Counted from the stretch's first letter, positions 45,943 to 55,238 are shown. The stretch is DNA of 64,000 bases from Rhizobium sp. CB3090 (GCF_029714285.1 NZ_CP121662.1:2604001-2668000); one strand, 5' to 3'. The notes: generated by a model from the sequence alone, not told the origin. Made by a program: numbers and translations.

Positions 45943-46568
45943 AGGACTTTTCGCTGATCGAGACGCTTCGCTATGAGCCGCAGACGGGCTTCCTGCGTCT
46001 GCGCCTGCATCTTGCCCGCCTTCAACGTTCCGCCCGCCGATTGGGTTTTCCCGCACCGAAGGATGCGCTGACGAAACTGGATGCCGCCGTCGCCGGCGCG
46101 AATGCTCCATTGCGTGTCCGCCTGACGTTCGATCGCGCCGGGCGGACGGACGTCACCACGGCCGCTTTCACGCCGCTTGCGCCCGATACCGTCTGGCGCG
46201 TCCGCATTGCCAAGACCTGTCTTGATTCCGCCGACACGCTGCTGCGCGTCAAAACCACCCGCCGGTCCGCCTATGAGGCTGCCCGCGCCGAATACTCGCC
46301 GGCGGAGGCCGACGAAGTGCTGTTGCTCAATGAGAAGGATGAGGTCTGCGAAGGCACCATTACCTCGATCTTCCTCGACGAGGGTTCCGGTCCATTGCGG
46401 ACGCCGCCCATCTCTTCCGGCCTGCTCGCCGGTGTGTTGCGCACGGAGCTCATCTGCCAGCGCAAAGCCCGCGTTGGTCGGATAAGGCTGGACGATCTGG
46501 AAAAAGGTGAGCTTTATGTCGGAAACTCCCTGCGCGGATTGATCCGTTCACAACTCATACGGAATTGA
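45927..46568 (+). CDS. Class IV aminotransferase family protein, probable aminodeoxychorismate lyase
   Basis: A 213-residue fold-type IV PLP protein. The PLP lysine lies in LLRVKTTRRSAYEAA, and the glutamate site is VCEGTITSIFL (family E.T.SN). Its place directly after pabB, overlapping by 16 bp, argues for 4-amino-4-deoxychorismate lyase (PabC) giving p-aminobenzoate. The protein is short for the family (about 260-290), with a compact N-terminal lobe. The start is the ATG at 45927; the frame is open 12 codons further up. Confidence 0.88.
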   Translation: MDPALEDFSLIETLRYEPQTGFLRLRLHLARLQRSARRLGFPAPKDALTKLDAAVAGANAPLRVRLTFDRAGRTDVTTAAFTPLAPDTVWRVRIAKTCLDSADTLLRVKTTRRSAYEAARAEYSPAEADEVLLLNEKDEVCEGTITSIFLDEGSGPLRTPPISSGLLAGVLRTELICQRKARVGRIRLDDLEKGELYVGNSLRGLIRSQLIRN

Positions 46569-46572
46569 CGTA

Positions 46573-46857
46573 ATGTTCATTCTCTCGCTGACCTACCTCA
46601 AAGGCAATGACGAAGCCGACAAGCACATGGAGCCGCATATGGCCTGGGTGAAGGAAGGCTATGCGAAAGGCTGGTTCCTCGCGTCCGGCCGCAAGGTGCC
46701 GCGCACCGGCGGCATCATCTTTGCCCGCGGCGACCGGGCCGAACTGGAAGCCTATGTCGCAGCCGATCCTTTCACCATCCACGGCGTCGCTGCCTATGAC
46801 ATCACGGAAATCGCTCTGACGACTGTTATGGAAGGGTTGGAGGCGTTGAAAGCGTGA
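46573..46857 (+). CDS. YciI-like protein
   Basis: A 94-residue protein of the YciI family (ferredoxin-like alpha+beta fold): MFILSLTYLKGNDEADKHME, then the core GWFLASGRKVPRTGGIIFA with the conserved His/Asp pair typical of the family. The function is unknown. It begins 4 bp after the pabC-like stop and is likely part of the same transcript. Confidence 0.9.
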   Translation: MFILSLTYLKGNDEADKHMEPHMAWVKEGYAKGWFLASGRKVPRTGGIIFARGDRAELEAYVAADPFTIHGVAAYDITEIALTTVMEGLEALKA

Positions 46858-46952
46858 TTGGAAACCGCGAGGACGTCGCCGCGATGGATGATAAACAATC
46901 GGAAGAATGGCTTTTCGTTCCCAAGGGAATATTGACGCAGTAGGCTCCGTCC

Positions 46953-47858
46953 GTGACCTTGTTGACCTACACGCCCTATGACGGCTCCGCGAAGCCCTTC
47001 ACGATCGGTCTCTTGCCGCTCGATCCGGCGCGATGGATCGAGCCGGACGCCGACCTCGAGCGCTATCTCGATGAAAAGCGAGGGCTTCTTTGCGACCATC
47101 GCGATGATATTTTCATTTCCCAAGACGGATCGGAAAATGCGCAGCAGGAGTGCCTCGATCTTCTGATCGCTTATCTCTGCGAACAGCATCCGACGATCTA
47201 TCATCGCGACGGCGACATTGTCTCCGCTGCCGGTCACTCGATCGATCTCGCCGATCCCTACCTGCCGCCGCTTCTGAAAGCGGGTTCGCTCGTTGCCGAC
47301 GATCTCGTCATCATGCGGCGCAAGGAGAATGGCTGGCATCTCGTCGCCGGCCATGTCGCCTTCCCCTCCTCCTGGTCGCTCCAGGAAAAATTCGGCCGGC
47401 CGATACAGGCGATTCATGCGGATGTGCCCGGTTTCGGTGAGGGCACCCGCAACGCCGTCCTCATCAACCGCATCTTCGACAATTTGCAGGTGGCCCAGCC
47501 CGTCGAACGGATGAACTGGTCGGTGAGCACGACAAACGAGCTGTCTCTCCCGACTTCGAAGCACCGGCGGCCGCCGGCCACAACAGCTCCCACGCTCGAA
47601 ACCAGCTTTGCCCGCGTCGAGCGCCAGACGCTGCGGAAGCTGCCGGTATCGGGTGATATCCTCTTCACCATCCGCGTCTATGTCGACCCGATCGCCGCGA
47701 TTGTCGGCCATCCTAAAGCCTCGGAACTGGCATTAAGCTTTGCTGCACAATTGGATGGTCTGGATGAACACCAGACGGCCTACAAAGGCCTCACCCATCA
47801 GAAGGCAGAGTTGGCGAGGCAATTGCGAGCGCTTGCGGAAGTTGCTTCACCAGCTTGA
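46953..47858 (+). CDS. DUF3445 (heme-dependent oxidative N-demethylase-like) protein
   Basis: A 301-residue protein of the DUF3445 family (PARWIEPDADLERYLDEKR; DLADPYLPPLLKAGSLVADD; GWHLVAGHVAFPSSWSLQEK with conserved His and Trp; IRVYVDP). Some family members act as heme-dependent oxidative N-demethylase subunits, but that cannot be read here. The start is a GTG at 46953. It stands 95 bp after the YciI gene. Confidence 0.82.
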   Translation: MTLLTYTPYDGSAKPFTIGLLPLDPARWIEPDADLERYLDEKRGLLCDHRDDIFISQDGSENAQQECLDLLIAYLCEQHPTIYHRDGDIVSAAGHSIDLADPYLPPLLKAGSLVADDLVIMRRKENGWHLVAGHVAFPSSWSLQEKFGRPIQAIHADVPGFGEGTRNAVLINRIFDNLQVAQPVERMNWSVSTTNELSLPTSKHRRPPATTAPTLETSFARVERQTLRKLPVSGDILFTIRVYVDPIAAIVGHPKASELALSFAAQLDGLDEHQTAYKGLTHQKAELARQLRALAEVASPA

Positions 47859-47878
47859 CATTTGCCCGATAAGCCGGG

Positions 47879-47918
47879 ACGGCTCTTTATTGTGACATCA
47901 ATTTATGGTTAGAGCCGT
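47879..47918. promoter_or_regulatory. 8-bp inverted repeat upstream of homospermidine synthase
   Basis: ACGGCTCT (47879-47886) and AGAGCCGT (47911-47918) are exact complements with a 24-base spacer, in the 137-bp gap before hss. It might be a leader structure or an operator for hss, or the end of the DUF3445 unit; the sequence does not decide. Confidence 0.4.
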
Positions 47919-47995
47919 TCACCTCGCATTTTCGCGCAAACATTGATTGATTTTTCAGCGACCGAACGGCGTCCTGCCTTTCGAAGGAGAAAAGA

Positions 47996-49447
47996 ATGAC
48001 GGAACAGAACTATCCGGTATATGCCGAAATTACCGGTCCGATCGTGATGATCGGCTTTGGCTCTATCGGCCGCGGCACCTTGCCCCTGATCGAGCGCCAT
48101 TTCAAATTCGACAAGAGCCGGATGGTCGTCATCGACCCGCAGATGGACGCCGAGCACCTGGCGATCCTCGAAAAGCACGGCGTCCGTCACATCCAGGAAT
48201 ATGTCACCAAGAGCAATTACAAGGACCTCTTGATGCCGCTTCTGACGGAGGGCGGCGGCCAGGGCTTCTGCGTCAACCTTTCGGTCGATACGTCCTCGCT
48301 CGATCTCATCAAGTTCTGCCGCAAGCACGATGTTCTTTATATCGACACCGTCGTCGAGCCCTGGCTCGGCTTCTATTTCGACAAGAACATGAAGAATGCC
48401 GATCGCACCAACTATGCGCTGCGTGAAACCGTGCGCAAGGAAAAGGCGAAAAACCCGGGCGGCGCAACCGCGGTCTCTACCTGCGGCGCAAACCCGGGCA
48501 TGGTGTCCTGGTTCGTCAAGCAGGCGCTCGTCAATCTCGCCCATGATATCGGCATCAAGTTCGAAGAGCCGGATCAGCATGACCGCGAAGGCTGGGCAAA
48601 GCTGATGAAGAAGGTCGGTGTCAAGGGCATCCACATCGCCGAGCGCGACACCCAGCGCACCAAGCATCCGAAGCCGCTGAACGTCTTCTGGAACACCTGG
48701 TCTGTCGAAGGCTTTATCTCCGAAGGCATGCAGCCGGCCGAACTCGGCTGGGGCACGCATGAGGAGTGGATGCCGAAGAACGCCAAGAAGCACAAGAAGG
48801 GCTGCCAGGCCGCCATCTACCTGGAGCAGCCGGGCGCCAACACCCGCGTTCGTACCTGGTGCCCGACGCCAGGCCCGCAGTACGGCTTCCTCGTCACGCA
48901 CAACGAGTCGATCTCGATCGCCGATTTCTTCACGGTCCGCGACAAGGATGGCGAAGTCACTTTCCGCCCGACCTGCCATTACGCCTACCATCCGGCCAAC
49001 GATGCCGTGCTTTCGCTGCACGAAATGTTCGGCAACGGCGGCACACCGCAGCCGGTTCACCACGTCCTCGATGAAGACGAGCTGGAAGACGGCATCGACG
49101 AACTCGGCGTGCTGCTCTATGGTCACGACAAGAACGCCTATTGGTATGGTTCGCGCCTGTCGCTCGAAGAGACCCGCCGCATTGCGCCATACCAGAATGC
49201 AACCGGCCTGCAGGTAACTTCCGCGGTACTTGCTGGCATGGTCTGGGCTCTGGAAAATCCGAACGCCGGCATCGTCGAAGCGGACGAGATCGACTACAAG
49301 CGCTGCCTCCAAGTGCAGTTGCCGTATCTCGGCCCGGTTGAAGGCCACTACACCGATTGGACGCCGCTTGACGGCCGCCCCGGCCTCTTCCCGGAAGACA
49401 TCGACACCAAGGATCCTTGGCAGTTCAAGAACATCCTGGTTCGCTGA
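47996..49447 (+). CDS. hss: Homospermidine synthase
   Basis: Makes sym-homospermidine from putrescine (and/or spermidine) with NAD as a bound hydride carrier; homospermidine is a hallmark polyamine of rhizobia. The 483-residue protein begins with a Rossmann fold (GPIVMIGFGSIGRGTLPLIE) and fits the saccharopine-dehydrogenase-like homospermidine synthase family, with VVEPWLGFYFDKNMKNADRT and GANPGMVSWFVKQALVNLA. Purine-rich sequence (GAAGGAGAAAAGA) precedes the ATG. A terminator lies 31 bp downstream. Confidence 0.95.
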   Translation: MTEQNYPVYAEITGPIVMIGFGSIGRGTLPLIERHFKFDKSRMVVIDPQMDAEHLAILEKHGVRHIQEYVTKSNYKDLLMPLLTEGGGQGFCVNLSVDTSSLDLIKFCRKHDVLYIDTVVEPWLGFYFDKNMKNADRTNYALRETVRKEKAKNPGGATAVSTCGANPGMVSWFVKQALVNLAHDIGIKFEEPDQHDREGWAKLMKKVGVKGIHIAERDTQRTKHPKPLNVFWNTWSVEGFISEGMQPAELGWGTHEEWMPKNAKKHKKGCQAAIYLEQPGANTRVRTWCPTPGPQYGFLVTHNESISIADFFTVRDKDGEVTFRPTCHYAYHPANDAVLSLHEMFGNGGTPQPVHHVLDEDELEDGIDELGVLLYGHDKNAYWYGSRLSLEETRRIAPYQNATGLQVTSAVLAGMVWALENPNAGIVEADEIDYKRCLQVQLPYLGPVEGHYTDWTPLDGRPGLFPEDIDTKDPWQFKNILVR

Positions 49448-49477
49448 TCGACAGATCATCCGAACGGTCGAAACTTC

Positions 49478-49509
49478 AAAATGCCCGTACAGGTCGTGCG
49501 GGCATTTTT
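49478..49509 (+). terminator. Rho-independent terminator after hss
   Basis: AAAATGCCCG (49478-49487) pairs with CGGGCATTTT (49499-49508), with three more inner pairs and a five-base loop, ending in a T run. It begins 31 bp after the hss stop. Confidence 0.9.
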
Positions 49510-49629
49510 GTTACGCTCGGCGGATAAATCGAAGTGACGGGTTCTGGAGCCTTGCTTTCGACAGATCGCCGCGCCATGGTTCCCGCAACCAATATGACAT
49601 TAGTCCGCCTTCAATCGCGGGAGATATTT

Positions 49630-50004
49630 ATGAAGATCAGAACCAGCATTGCCCTTCTCGCAGCCGCTGCAGCATTGTCCGCCTGTGTCGATTTTGGCGG
49701 ATCGAGGCCTCCGCCTGCCATGCGCGCCAGCGTGCAGCCGCAGACGGGGGTGGAAGGCAACTGGAGCGATGCGAACGGCCTCATTTCGACCTTCCAGGCC
49801 GGCACCTTCACGACGCACACCACTGACAGCAATTCGGTCCTGGCTTCGGGTACCTATAGCATGGTTTCCCCTAGCCTGATCGAGATCAACATGACGTCGC
49901 TGGTGCGCAAGACGCAGTCCAAGATCAACTGCGCCCTGATCAACCCTTCTCAGCTCAACTGCACCTCGGATGCCGGCAAACAGTTTTCCCTCAATCGCCG
50001 ATAG
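49630..50004 (+). CDS. omp10: Omp10-like outer-membrane lipoprotein
   Basis: A 124-residue lipoprotein: signal peptide with lipobox (LAAAAALSAC, Cys at about residue 19), then GVEGNWSDANGLISTFQAGT and SLIEINMTSLVRKTQSKINC. This resembles Brucella Omp10 and its rhizobial counterparts as I remember them, including the INCALINPSQLNCTS segment. It is probably in the outer membrane; the function is unknown. The start is the ATG at 49630 behind GGGAGATATTT. Confidence 0.85.
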   Translation: MKIRTSIALLAAAAALSACVDFGGSRPPPAMRASVQPQTGVEGNWSDANGLISTFQAGTFTTHTTDSNSVLASGTYSMVSPSLIEINMTSLVRKTQSKINCALINPSQLNCTSDAGKQFSLNRR

Positions 50005-50039
50005 AGGCTGAAACAGGCGCGACGGACGGATAATATGCC

Positions 50040-50360
50040 ATGCACAGAATGGCGCCCTATCTCGTTCTCGTCGCCGCGCTGCCGCTCGCCATCCTGGCGG
50101 CGGCTCTGCCTGCCAACAGCTACAAGGCGCAGGGTATCACAGCGCTCGATTGCGACGGACCGATAAGCGTCTTCATTATCGCCCTGCCCGCCTTGGTGAT
50201 CTATGCTGCCGGCGCGATCCTGCTTTACCGCGATCGGAGCCGGCGCTTTCATTACATGGCAGCCCTTTGCTGCCTGCTCGTCACTCTTGCCGTCGGCTGG
50301 AATTTCATTGCCGCCGTGCGGGAGTCCTATGGCGATGCCTCCATCGAAGCCTGCGCCTGA
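50040..50360 (+). CDS. Small membrane protein
   Basis: A 106-residue protein with three hydrophobic segments (YLVLVAALPLAILAAALP; FIIALPALVIYAAGAILLY; YMAALCCLLVTLAVGWNFI), so probably inner-membrane. I do not recognise a family. The start could be the ATG at 50040 or the one at 50049. It lies 35 bp after the Omp10-like gene, in the same direction. Confidence 0.7.
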   Translation: MHRMAPYLVLVAALPLAILAAALPANSYKAQGITALDCDGPISVFIIALPALVIYAAGAILLYRDRSRRFHYMAALCCLLVTLAVGWNFIAAVRESYGDASIEACA

Positions 50361-50510
50361 CGCGGCGACTTTCTTTCCGGCAAATTTGCAAAATCCTAAT
50401 AAACCCAACAGCTTTTGCTTGCGCTCTTTCCGCCACGATGAAAAAATTCGATGCGGGGTACCGCCGCGGGACATGGGCGGGCCGGATATGGTGAGCAACA
50501 GGAGAGAGAG

Positions 50511-52799
50511 ATGACGAAGCCCTTCGGTATGGGTCTTTTGGCCGCTGTGGCCTTGGCGCTCAGCGCCAGCACCGCTTTCGCGGATTACCAGCTCAACATT
50601 CTGCACTTCAATGATTTCCATTCGCGCGTCGAACCGATCAACAAGTTCGACGCCACCTGCTCTGCCGCGGAAGAAAGCAAAAATGAATGCTTTGGCGGGG
50701 CCGCACGGCTGAAGACCGCGATCGACCAGCGTCGCGCTGCACTTGCCGGCCAAAATGTCCTGTTGCTCGATGCCGGCGACAATTTCCAGGGCTCGCTGTT
50801 CTACACGACCTACAAAGGGGCTGCCGAGGTCGAATTTCTCAATGATATGAAGCTCGACGCCATGACCGTTGGCAATCACGAATTCGATGACGGCGAAGGC
50901 CCGCTCGCCGCCTTCCTCGACAAGGCGCAGTTCCCGGTCGTCACCGCCAATCTGGTCATAGACGACCAATCGAAAATCGGCGAACGCATCAAGAAATCGA
51001 TCGTACTCGATATCGGCGGCCAGAAAATCGGCATCGTCGGCGCGGTCACGACCGAGACAGCGGAGCTCTCCTCACCTGGCCCGCATGTCAAGATCACCGA
51101 CGATGCGGCCGCCATCAGTGCCGAGGTGGATGCGCTGAAGTCGCAGGGCGTCAACAAGATCATCGCGCTCACCCATGTCGGCTATCCGCGCGACGTCGCC
51201 CAGATTGCCAGGATCGCCGGCGTCGATGTCGTCGTCGGCGGTCATTCGCACACGCTGCTGTCCAATACGGACCCGAAAGCAGCCGGCCCTTATCCGACCA
51301 TGGTCGACAACCCGGCAGGCTATAAAGTCCCGGTCGTCCAGGCCGCCTCCTACAGCAAGTATCTCGGCGACATCGTCATCACCTTCGATGACAACGGCGT
51401 CGTCAAGGAAGCCAAGGGCGATCCCATCCTGCTCGATTCTTCGATCAAACCGGACCCCGCCATTGCCGCCCGTATCCAGGAAATGGCCAAGCCGATCGAG
51501 GAACTGCGACACAAGGTCATTGGCTCCTCGCAAGCCCCGATCGAGGGCGCACGCGAGATTTGCCGCGTCCAGGAATGCTCCATGGGCAATCTCGTCGCCG
51601 ATGCCATGCTCGACCGCACGAAAAACCAGGGCATAGCGATTGCCATCCAGAACGGCGGCGGCTTGCGCGCCTCGATCGGCGCCGGCGACGTCACCATGGG
51701 CGACGTGCTGACCGTGCTGCCGTTCCAGAATACGGTCGCCACCTTCCAGTTGACGGGTGCCGACGTGAAGGCGGCACTGGAGAACGGCCTCAGCCAGATC
51801 GACGACGGCGCGGGCCGTTTCCCCCAGGTCGCCGGTCTCAAATATACCTTTGACAAATCAAAGCCGCCCGGCGACCGCGTCGTCTCCATCATGGTACAAG
51901 AAGGCACGGAGTTTGTGCCGCTCGATCCCAACAAGACCTATGGCGTCGTCAGCAACAATTATATGCGCGCCGGCGGAGACGGTTACGTCGTCTTTGCAAA
52001 GAACGGCAAGAATGCCTATGACTTCGGCCCCGATCTGGAGGGAGTCGTCGCCGACTATCTGGCAGCGCACAATCCCTATAAGCCCTATACGGATGGCCGC
52101 GTGACACAGGTCGGCGGCACCGCAACCACCGCCCAATCCGAGGCAGGCAAGCCGGCGGAAACGCAACAGGCGGCATCATCGGATCAGAAGCCCGCCCCGG
52201 CTGCGGCCGATACCGGTGCAGCATCCTCCACAACGGCTCCCGCTGCTTCGACCCCTGCCACGACGACACCCGATACATCAGCGTCTCAGGCTACGGCGCC
52301 AGCCACGACCGCTCCGACGGCGACTGCTCCGGCCACAACAACCGCGCCTGCTGCGACCGCCCCTGCTGCCTCACCCGCCACGACCCCAGACACGTCGACA
52401 GCTCAGACGACAGCACCCGCCGCGAACCCGCCGGCGACGACCACCGCTCCGGCAACCACGCCTCCCGCTACAACGACGGCGCCCAATACGCCCGCACCCG
52501 CCACCTCAACGCCCAACAATACCACACCCGCCACCCCGGCGCCCGAGACGACTGCGCCCGCAACGACTGCTCCTACGACAACGCCTCCCGCTGCCACAAC
52601 TACGACACCGGCGACCGAGGCTAGCGAGCCGCCGAAAACGCCGACGACCCATGTCATCGCCGCCGGCGATACGCTCTGGGATATCGCCAAGACCTATTAC
52701 GGCAACGCCGGCGCATGGCACAAACTCATGGCCGCTAACCGCAATCTCAAGCCGCGCCACCTCACCATCGGTCGCGAATTGAAGATTCCGGCCAAGTAA
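50511..52799 (+). CDS. Secreted 5'-nucleotidase/metallophosphatase with Thr/Ala/Pro linker and C-terminal LysM
   Basis: A 762-residue periplasmic or surface phosphoesterase of the UshA type. The signal peptide is cleaved near residue 24. The metallophosphatase domain has LHFNDFHSR (D35, H37), LLDAGDNFQGS, GNHEFDDGE and VGGHSHTLL. A 5'-nucleotidase C domain follows (IAIQNGGGLRASIG; YMRAGGDGYVVFAKNG). Residues about 536-711 are a low-complexity Thr/Ala/Pro linker, and 712-762 form a LysM domain (THVIAAGDTLWDIAKTYYGN) expected to bind peptidoglycan. The start is the ATG at 50511 behind GAGAGAGAG. A fusion of nucleotidase with LysM is unusual to me. A strong terminator follows. Confidence 0.93.
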   Translation: MTKPFGMGLLAAVALALSASTAFADYQLNILHFNDFHSRVEPINKFDATCSAAEESKNECFGGAARLKTAIDQRRAALAGQNVLLLDAGDNFQGSLFYTTYKGAAEVEFLNDMKLDAMTVGNHEFDDGEGPLAAFLDKAQFPVVTANLVIDDQSKIGERIKKSIVLDIGGQKIGIVGAVTTETAELSSPGPHVKITDDAAAISAEVDALKSQGVNKIIALTHVGYPRDVAQIARIAGVDVVVGGHSHTLLSNTDPKAAGPYPTMVDNPAGYKVPVVQAASYSKYLGDIVITFDDNGVVKEAKGDPILLDSSIKPDPAIAARIQEMAKPIEELRHKVIGSSQAPIEGAREICRVQECSMGNLVADAMLDRTKNQGIAIAIQNGGGLRASIGAGDVTMGDVLTVLPFQNTVATFQLTGADVKAALENGLSQIDDGAGRFPQVAGLKYTFDKSKPPGDRVVSIMVQEGTEFVPLDPNKTYGVVSNNYMRAGGDGYVVFAKNGKNAYDFGPDLEGVVADYLAAHNPYKPYTDGRVTQVGGTATTAQSEAGKPAETQQAASSDQKPAPAAADTGAASSTTAPAASTPATTTPDTSASQATAPATTAPTATAPATTTAPAATAPAASPATTPDTSTAQTTAPAANPPATTTAPATTPPATTTAPNTPAPATSTPNNTTPATPAPETTAPATTAPTTTPPAATTTTPATEASEPPKTPTTHVIAAGDTLWDIAKTYYGNAGAWHKLMAANRNLKPRHLTIGRELKIPAK

Positions 52800-52822
52800 G
52801 GACGATTTGTCTCGTAAAAGTC

Positions 52823-52854
52823 AGCCGGTCCGGGCTTTCCCGGGCCGGCTTTTG
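52823..52854 (+). terminator. Rho-independent terminator after the 5'-nucleotidase gene
   Basis: A 12-bp GC-rich stem (AGCCGGTCCGGG with CCCGGGCCGGCT, one G-U pair) with a CTTT loop, followed by TTTTG. It begins 23 bp after the stop at 52799. Confidence 0.9.
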
Positions 52855-52897
52855 TTCCTATGTGAGGTGCTCCGTTTTGTTGAGAGGACCACCATTG

Positions 52898-53923
52898 ATG
52901 ATCGCAGAAGCCTCGGCCGGCCAATCGCAACAGAAATCCGGCAAGATCGGCGTCCTTCTCGTCAATCTCGGCACGCCTGACGGCACCGACTACAGGTCGA
53001 TGCGGCGCTATCTGCGCGAATTCCTGACCGACAAGCGCGTCATCGAGTGGTCACCCTGGAAATGGTATCCGATCCTGTTCGGCATCGTCCTGAACACCCG
53101 CCCCGGCAAGGTCGGCAAGGCCTATGAGACCATCTGGAACAAGGAAAAGAACGAAAGCTTCCTGCGCACCTATACCCGCAACCAATCGGATTTGATGGCC
53201 GCGCGGCTGATGGACCTGCCTGACATTGTCGTCGATTGGGCCATGCGCTATGGCAAGCCATCGATCGGCGAGCGCATCCAGGTGCTGAAAGATCAGGGTT
53301 GCGACCGTATTCTGCTATTTCCGCTCTATCCGCAATATGCGGCCGCCACCACCGCCACCGTCAATGACAAGGCATTCGAAAAGCTGATGGCCATGCGCTG
53401 GCAGCCGGCATTACGCACCGTACCGGATTATCATACCGACCCTACCTATATCGAAGCACTTGCAAACTCCGTCACCCGGCACCTCGCCACACTCGACTGG
53501 CAGCCGGAGAAGATCCTGGCCTCGTTCCACGGTATCCCGCTTTCCTATTCCGAGAAGGGCGACCCCTATTATCGGCAGTGTGTCGAGACCAGCCGGTTGC
53601 TGCGTGAAAGGCTCGGACTATCCGAAGACCGGTTCATGCTCACCTTCCAATCCCGCTTCGGACCGGAGGAATGGCTGCAACCCTACACCGACAAGACGGT
53701 GGAACGCCTTGCCAAGGAAGGTACGAAACGCATCGCCGTTCTCAACCCCGGCTTCGTCTCGGATTGCCTGGAAACGCTCGAGGAAATTGCCGAACAGGCA
53801 GCCGAATCCTTCCACCACAATGGCGGCGAGAAGTTTACGCACATCCCCTGCCTGAACGATAGCGAAGACGGCATGCGAGTACTGGAAAAGGTGGTCAGGC
53901 GGGAATTGCTGGGCTGGGTTTGA
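52898..53923 (+). CDS. hemH: Ferrochelatase
   Basis: Inserts Fe2+ into protoporphyrin IX, the last step of heme synthesis. The 341 residues carry GVLLVNLGTPDGTDYRSMRR, PLYPQYAAATTATV, the catalytic His in FHGIPLSYSEKGDPY, and the signature FQSRFGPEEWLQPYT. The start is the ATG at 52898 with GAGAGGA upstream; a further in-frame ATG at 52862 is less likely. It stands alone between terminator-flanked neighbours. Confidence 0.97.
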   Translation: MIAEASAGQSQQKSGKIGVLLVNLGTPDGTDYRSMRRYLREFLTDKRVIEWSPWKWYPILFGIVLNTRPGKVGKAYETIWNKEKNESFLRTYTRNQSDLMAARLMDLPDIVVDWAMRYGKPSIGERIQVLKDQGCDRILLFPLYPQYAAATTATVNDKAFEKLMAMRWQPALRTVPDYHTDPTYIEALANSVTRHLATLDWQPEKILASFHGIPLSYSEKGDPYYRQCVETSRLLRERLGLSEDRFMLTFQSRFGPEEWLQPYTDKTVERLAKEGTKRIAVLNPGFVSDCLETLEEIAEQAAESFHHNGGEKFTHIPCLNDSEDGMRVLEKVVRRELLGWV

Positions 53924-53978
53924 TGCCCTCTGCTCCTGCGGCGCCGGGTGCCGTTTCGGCCGCCGCAATGGCAGTGCT

Positions 53979-54890
53979 TTACTGCAATTGCGGTTTCCTG
54001 AGGAAGCTGCTCCGGTCGGCCGATTTGACGCGCAGCCATGCTTCGCGGCCGTTGCGCAATATCCTCATGGGGATTTCCGCGCCGGCAGGGCCGCTTTCCC
54101 ACACCTTGCGGTAAAAATCGGCCAAGCTGTCAACCTCGCCGTCCCGGATCTCGGAGATGACGTCGCCTCGCTGCAGCCCCGCCTGAGCGGCCGGACCTCC
54201 TTCCGCGACGCTCATGACCACGACCTCGCCGTTGCTTTCGGCGGAGAAAGCGCCGAGCCAAGGTCGCGGCGGCTTGTTGACCTGGCCTCGGTTGAGTAGA
54301 TCATCGAGAATAGGCGGCAGCAAATCGATCGGCACCACCATGTTGATATCGGCCGTCTCTTCGTTCTGAGAGGCCATCTGCAGGTGAAGCGATCCGATGC
54401 CCAAAAGCTTGCCATGCGCGTCGATAAGCGCGGCGCCTCCCCATGAAGGATGGGCGGGCGCCACGAAGATCGCCTCCTCCAGCAGATATTCCCAATAACC
54501 GGCGAATTCCTGCTTGGCCACGATGTTTGCACGAACGAATTGGCCGATTCCGTCAGCAATCACCACGGGATCACCAATTGCGGCTCTGGCAGCATTGCCG
54601 AATTCCAGTGCGGGAACGCCAAGCGAGCCAAGCGCCTGGACCAGGCCGAAGCCGGTCTCCTGATCATAGGCAAGCGCATGAGCGGGAACCACACGGCCTT
54701 CATTGGTCGTCAGCCAGACCTCCTCGGCCTCGGTGATCAGATAGCCGATCGTGAGTACCAGTCCGTTATCCCTGATGACCACACCACTGCCTTCCCGCCG
54801 GATTCCCAATGCCCCAGCCGTAAAGGCATCTTCCGGAATTGAAGCGTGCACGGCCACGATTGACCGCAAAGTCCTGTCGATATTCATCAT
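53979..54890 (-). CDS. HtrA/DegP-like pseudoprotease with PDZ domain
   Basis: A 303-residue protein with a trypsin-like fold (GSGVVIRDNGLVLTIGYLIT, then GDPVVIADGIGQFV) and a C-terminal PDZ domain from about residue 205 (WLGAFSAESNGEVVVMSV; AAQAGLQRGDVISEIRDGEV). All three positions of the catalytic triad are changed: the His of VLTN.HV is in LTIGYLI, the Asp of RT.DLAVL is in DQETGFGLV, and GNSGGPL is PSWGGAALI. No signal peptide or membrane segment is seen. It probably binds proteins without cutting them. The start is uncertain: ATG 54911, 54890 or 54887; AGGG precedes the last two. Confidence 0.82.
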   Translation of the reverse strand: MMNIDRTLRSIVAVHASIPEDAFTAGALGIRREGSGVVIRDNGLVLTIGYLITEAEEVWLTTNEGRVVPAHALAYDQETGFGLVQALGSLGVPALEFGNAARAAIGDPVVIADGIGQFVRANIVAKQEFAGYWEYLLEEAIFVAPAHPSWGGAALIDAHGKLLGIGSLHLQMASQNEETADINMVVPIDLLPPILDDLLNRGQVNKPPRPWLGAFSAESNGEVVVMSVAEGGPAAQAGLQRGDVISEIRDGEVDSLADFYRKVWESGPAGAEIPMRILRNGREAWLRVKSADRSSFLRKPQLQ

Positions 54891-54911
54891 CTCACCCTGG
54901 TGTTGCGCCAT

Positions 54912-55238
54912 GCCATGGCTCGGAGAGCCGCACGGCGGCAGAAACCGGATACATTCCTCCCCTTAAGGTATGAACATGTGCCGTCAGGTGCAAGGTCGGA
55001 GTGAAATTGAGAGGGCGCCGGAACTGTCTGTTCGGGCCGCAAACGCGAGATTTCCGCCCGCCCTTTCATGTCGCGGAGCAGGTCAGAAGGTTGGATTTCG
55101 CGGCCCATTCCGTCCTTGCCGAGAACATGCTAACCCACCACATCAGATTGAGCTATTGCGCCGCTTGTTCGCTCGAATGCGCAGAGATCGCGGCGGTGTT
55201 TTGACGTGACGCAAACCCTGCATCGTGCGGGAGCGTCG
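54912..55238. promoter_or_regulatory. Divergent intergenic region
   Basis: 327 bp between the leftward pseudoprotease and the rightward SPFH gene. I see no gene with coding character, nor a clear operator; it presumably holds both promoters. Confidence 0.4.

Noticed and set aside
52200..52640. Dense repeats resembling a CRISPR or tandem array
   Set aside because: They encode the Thr/Ala/Pro linker of the 5'-nucleotidase fusion in frame, with irregular period and no spacers.
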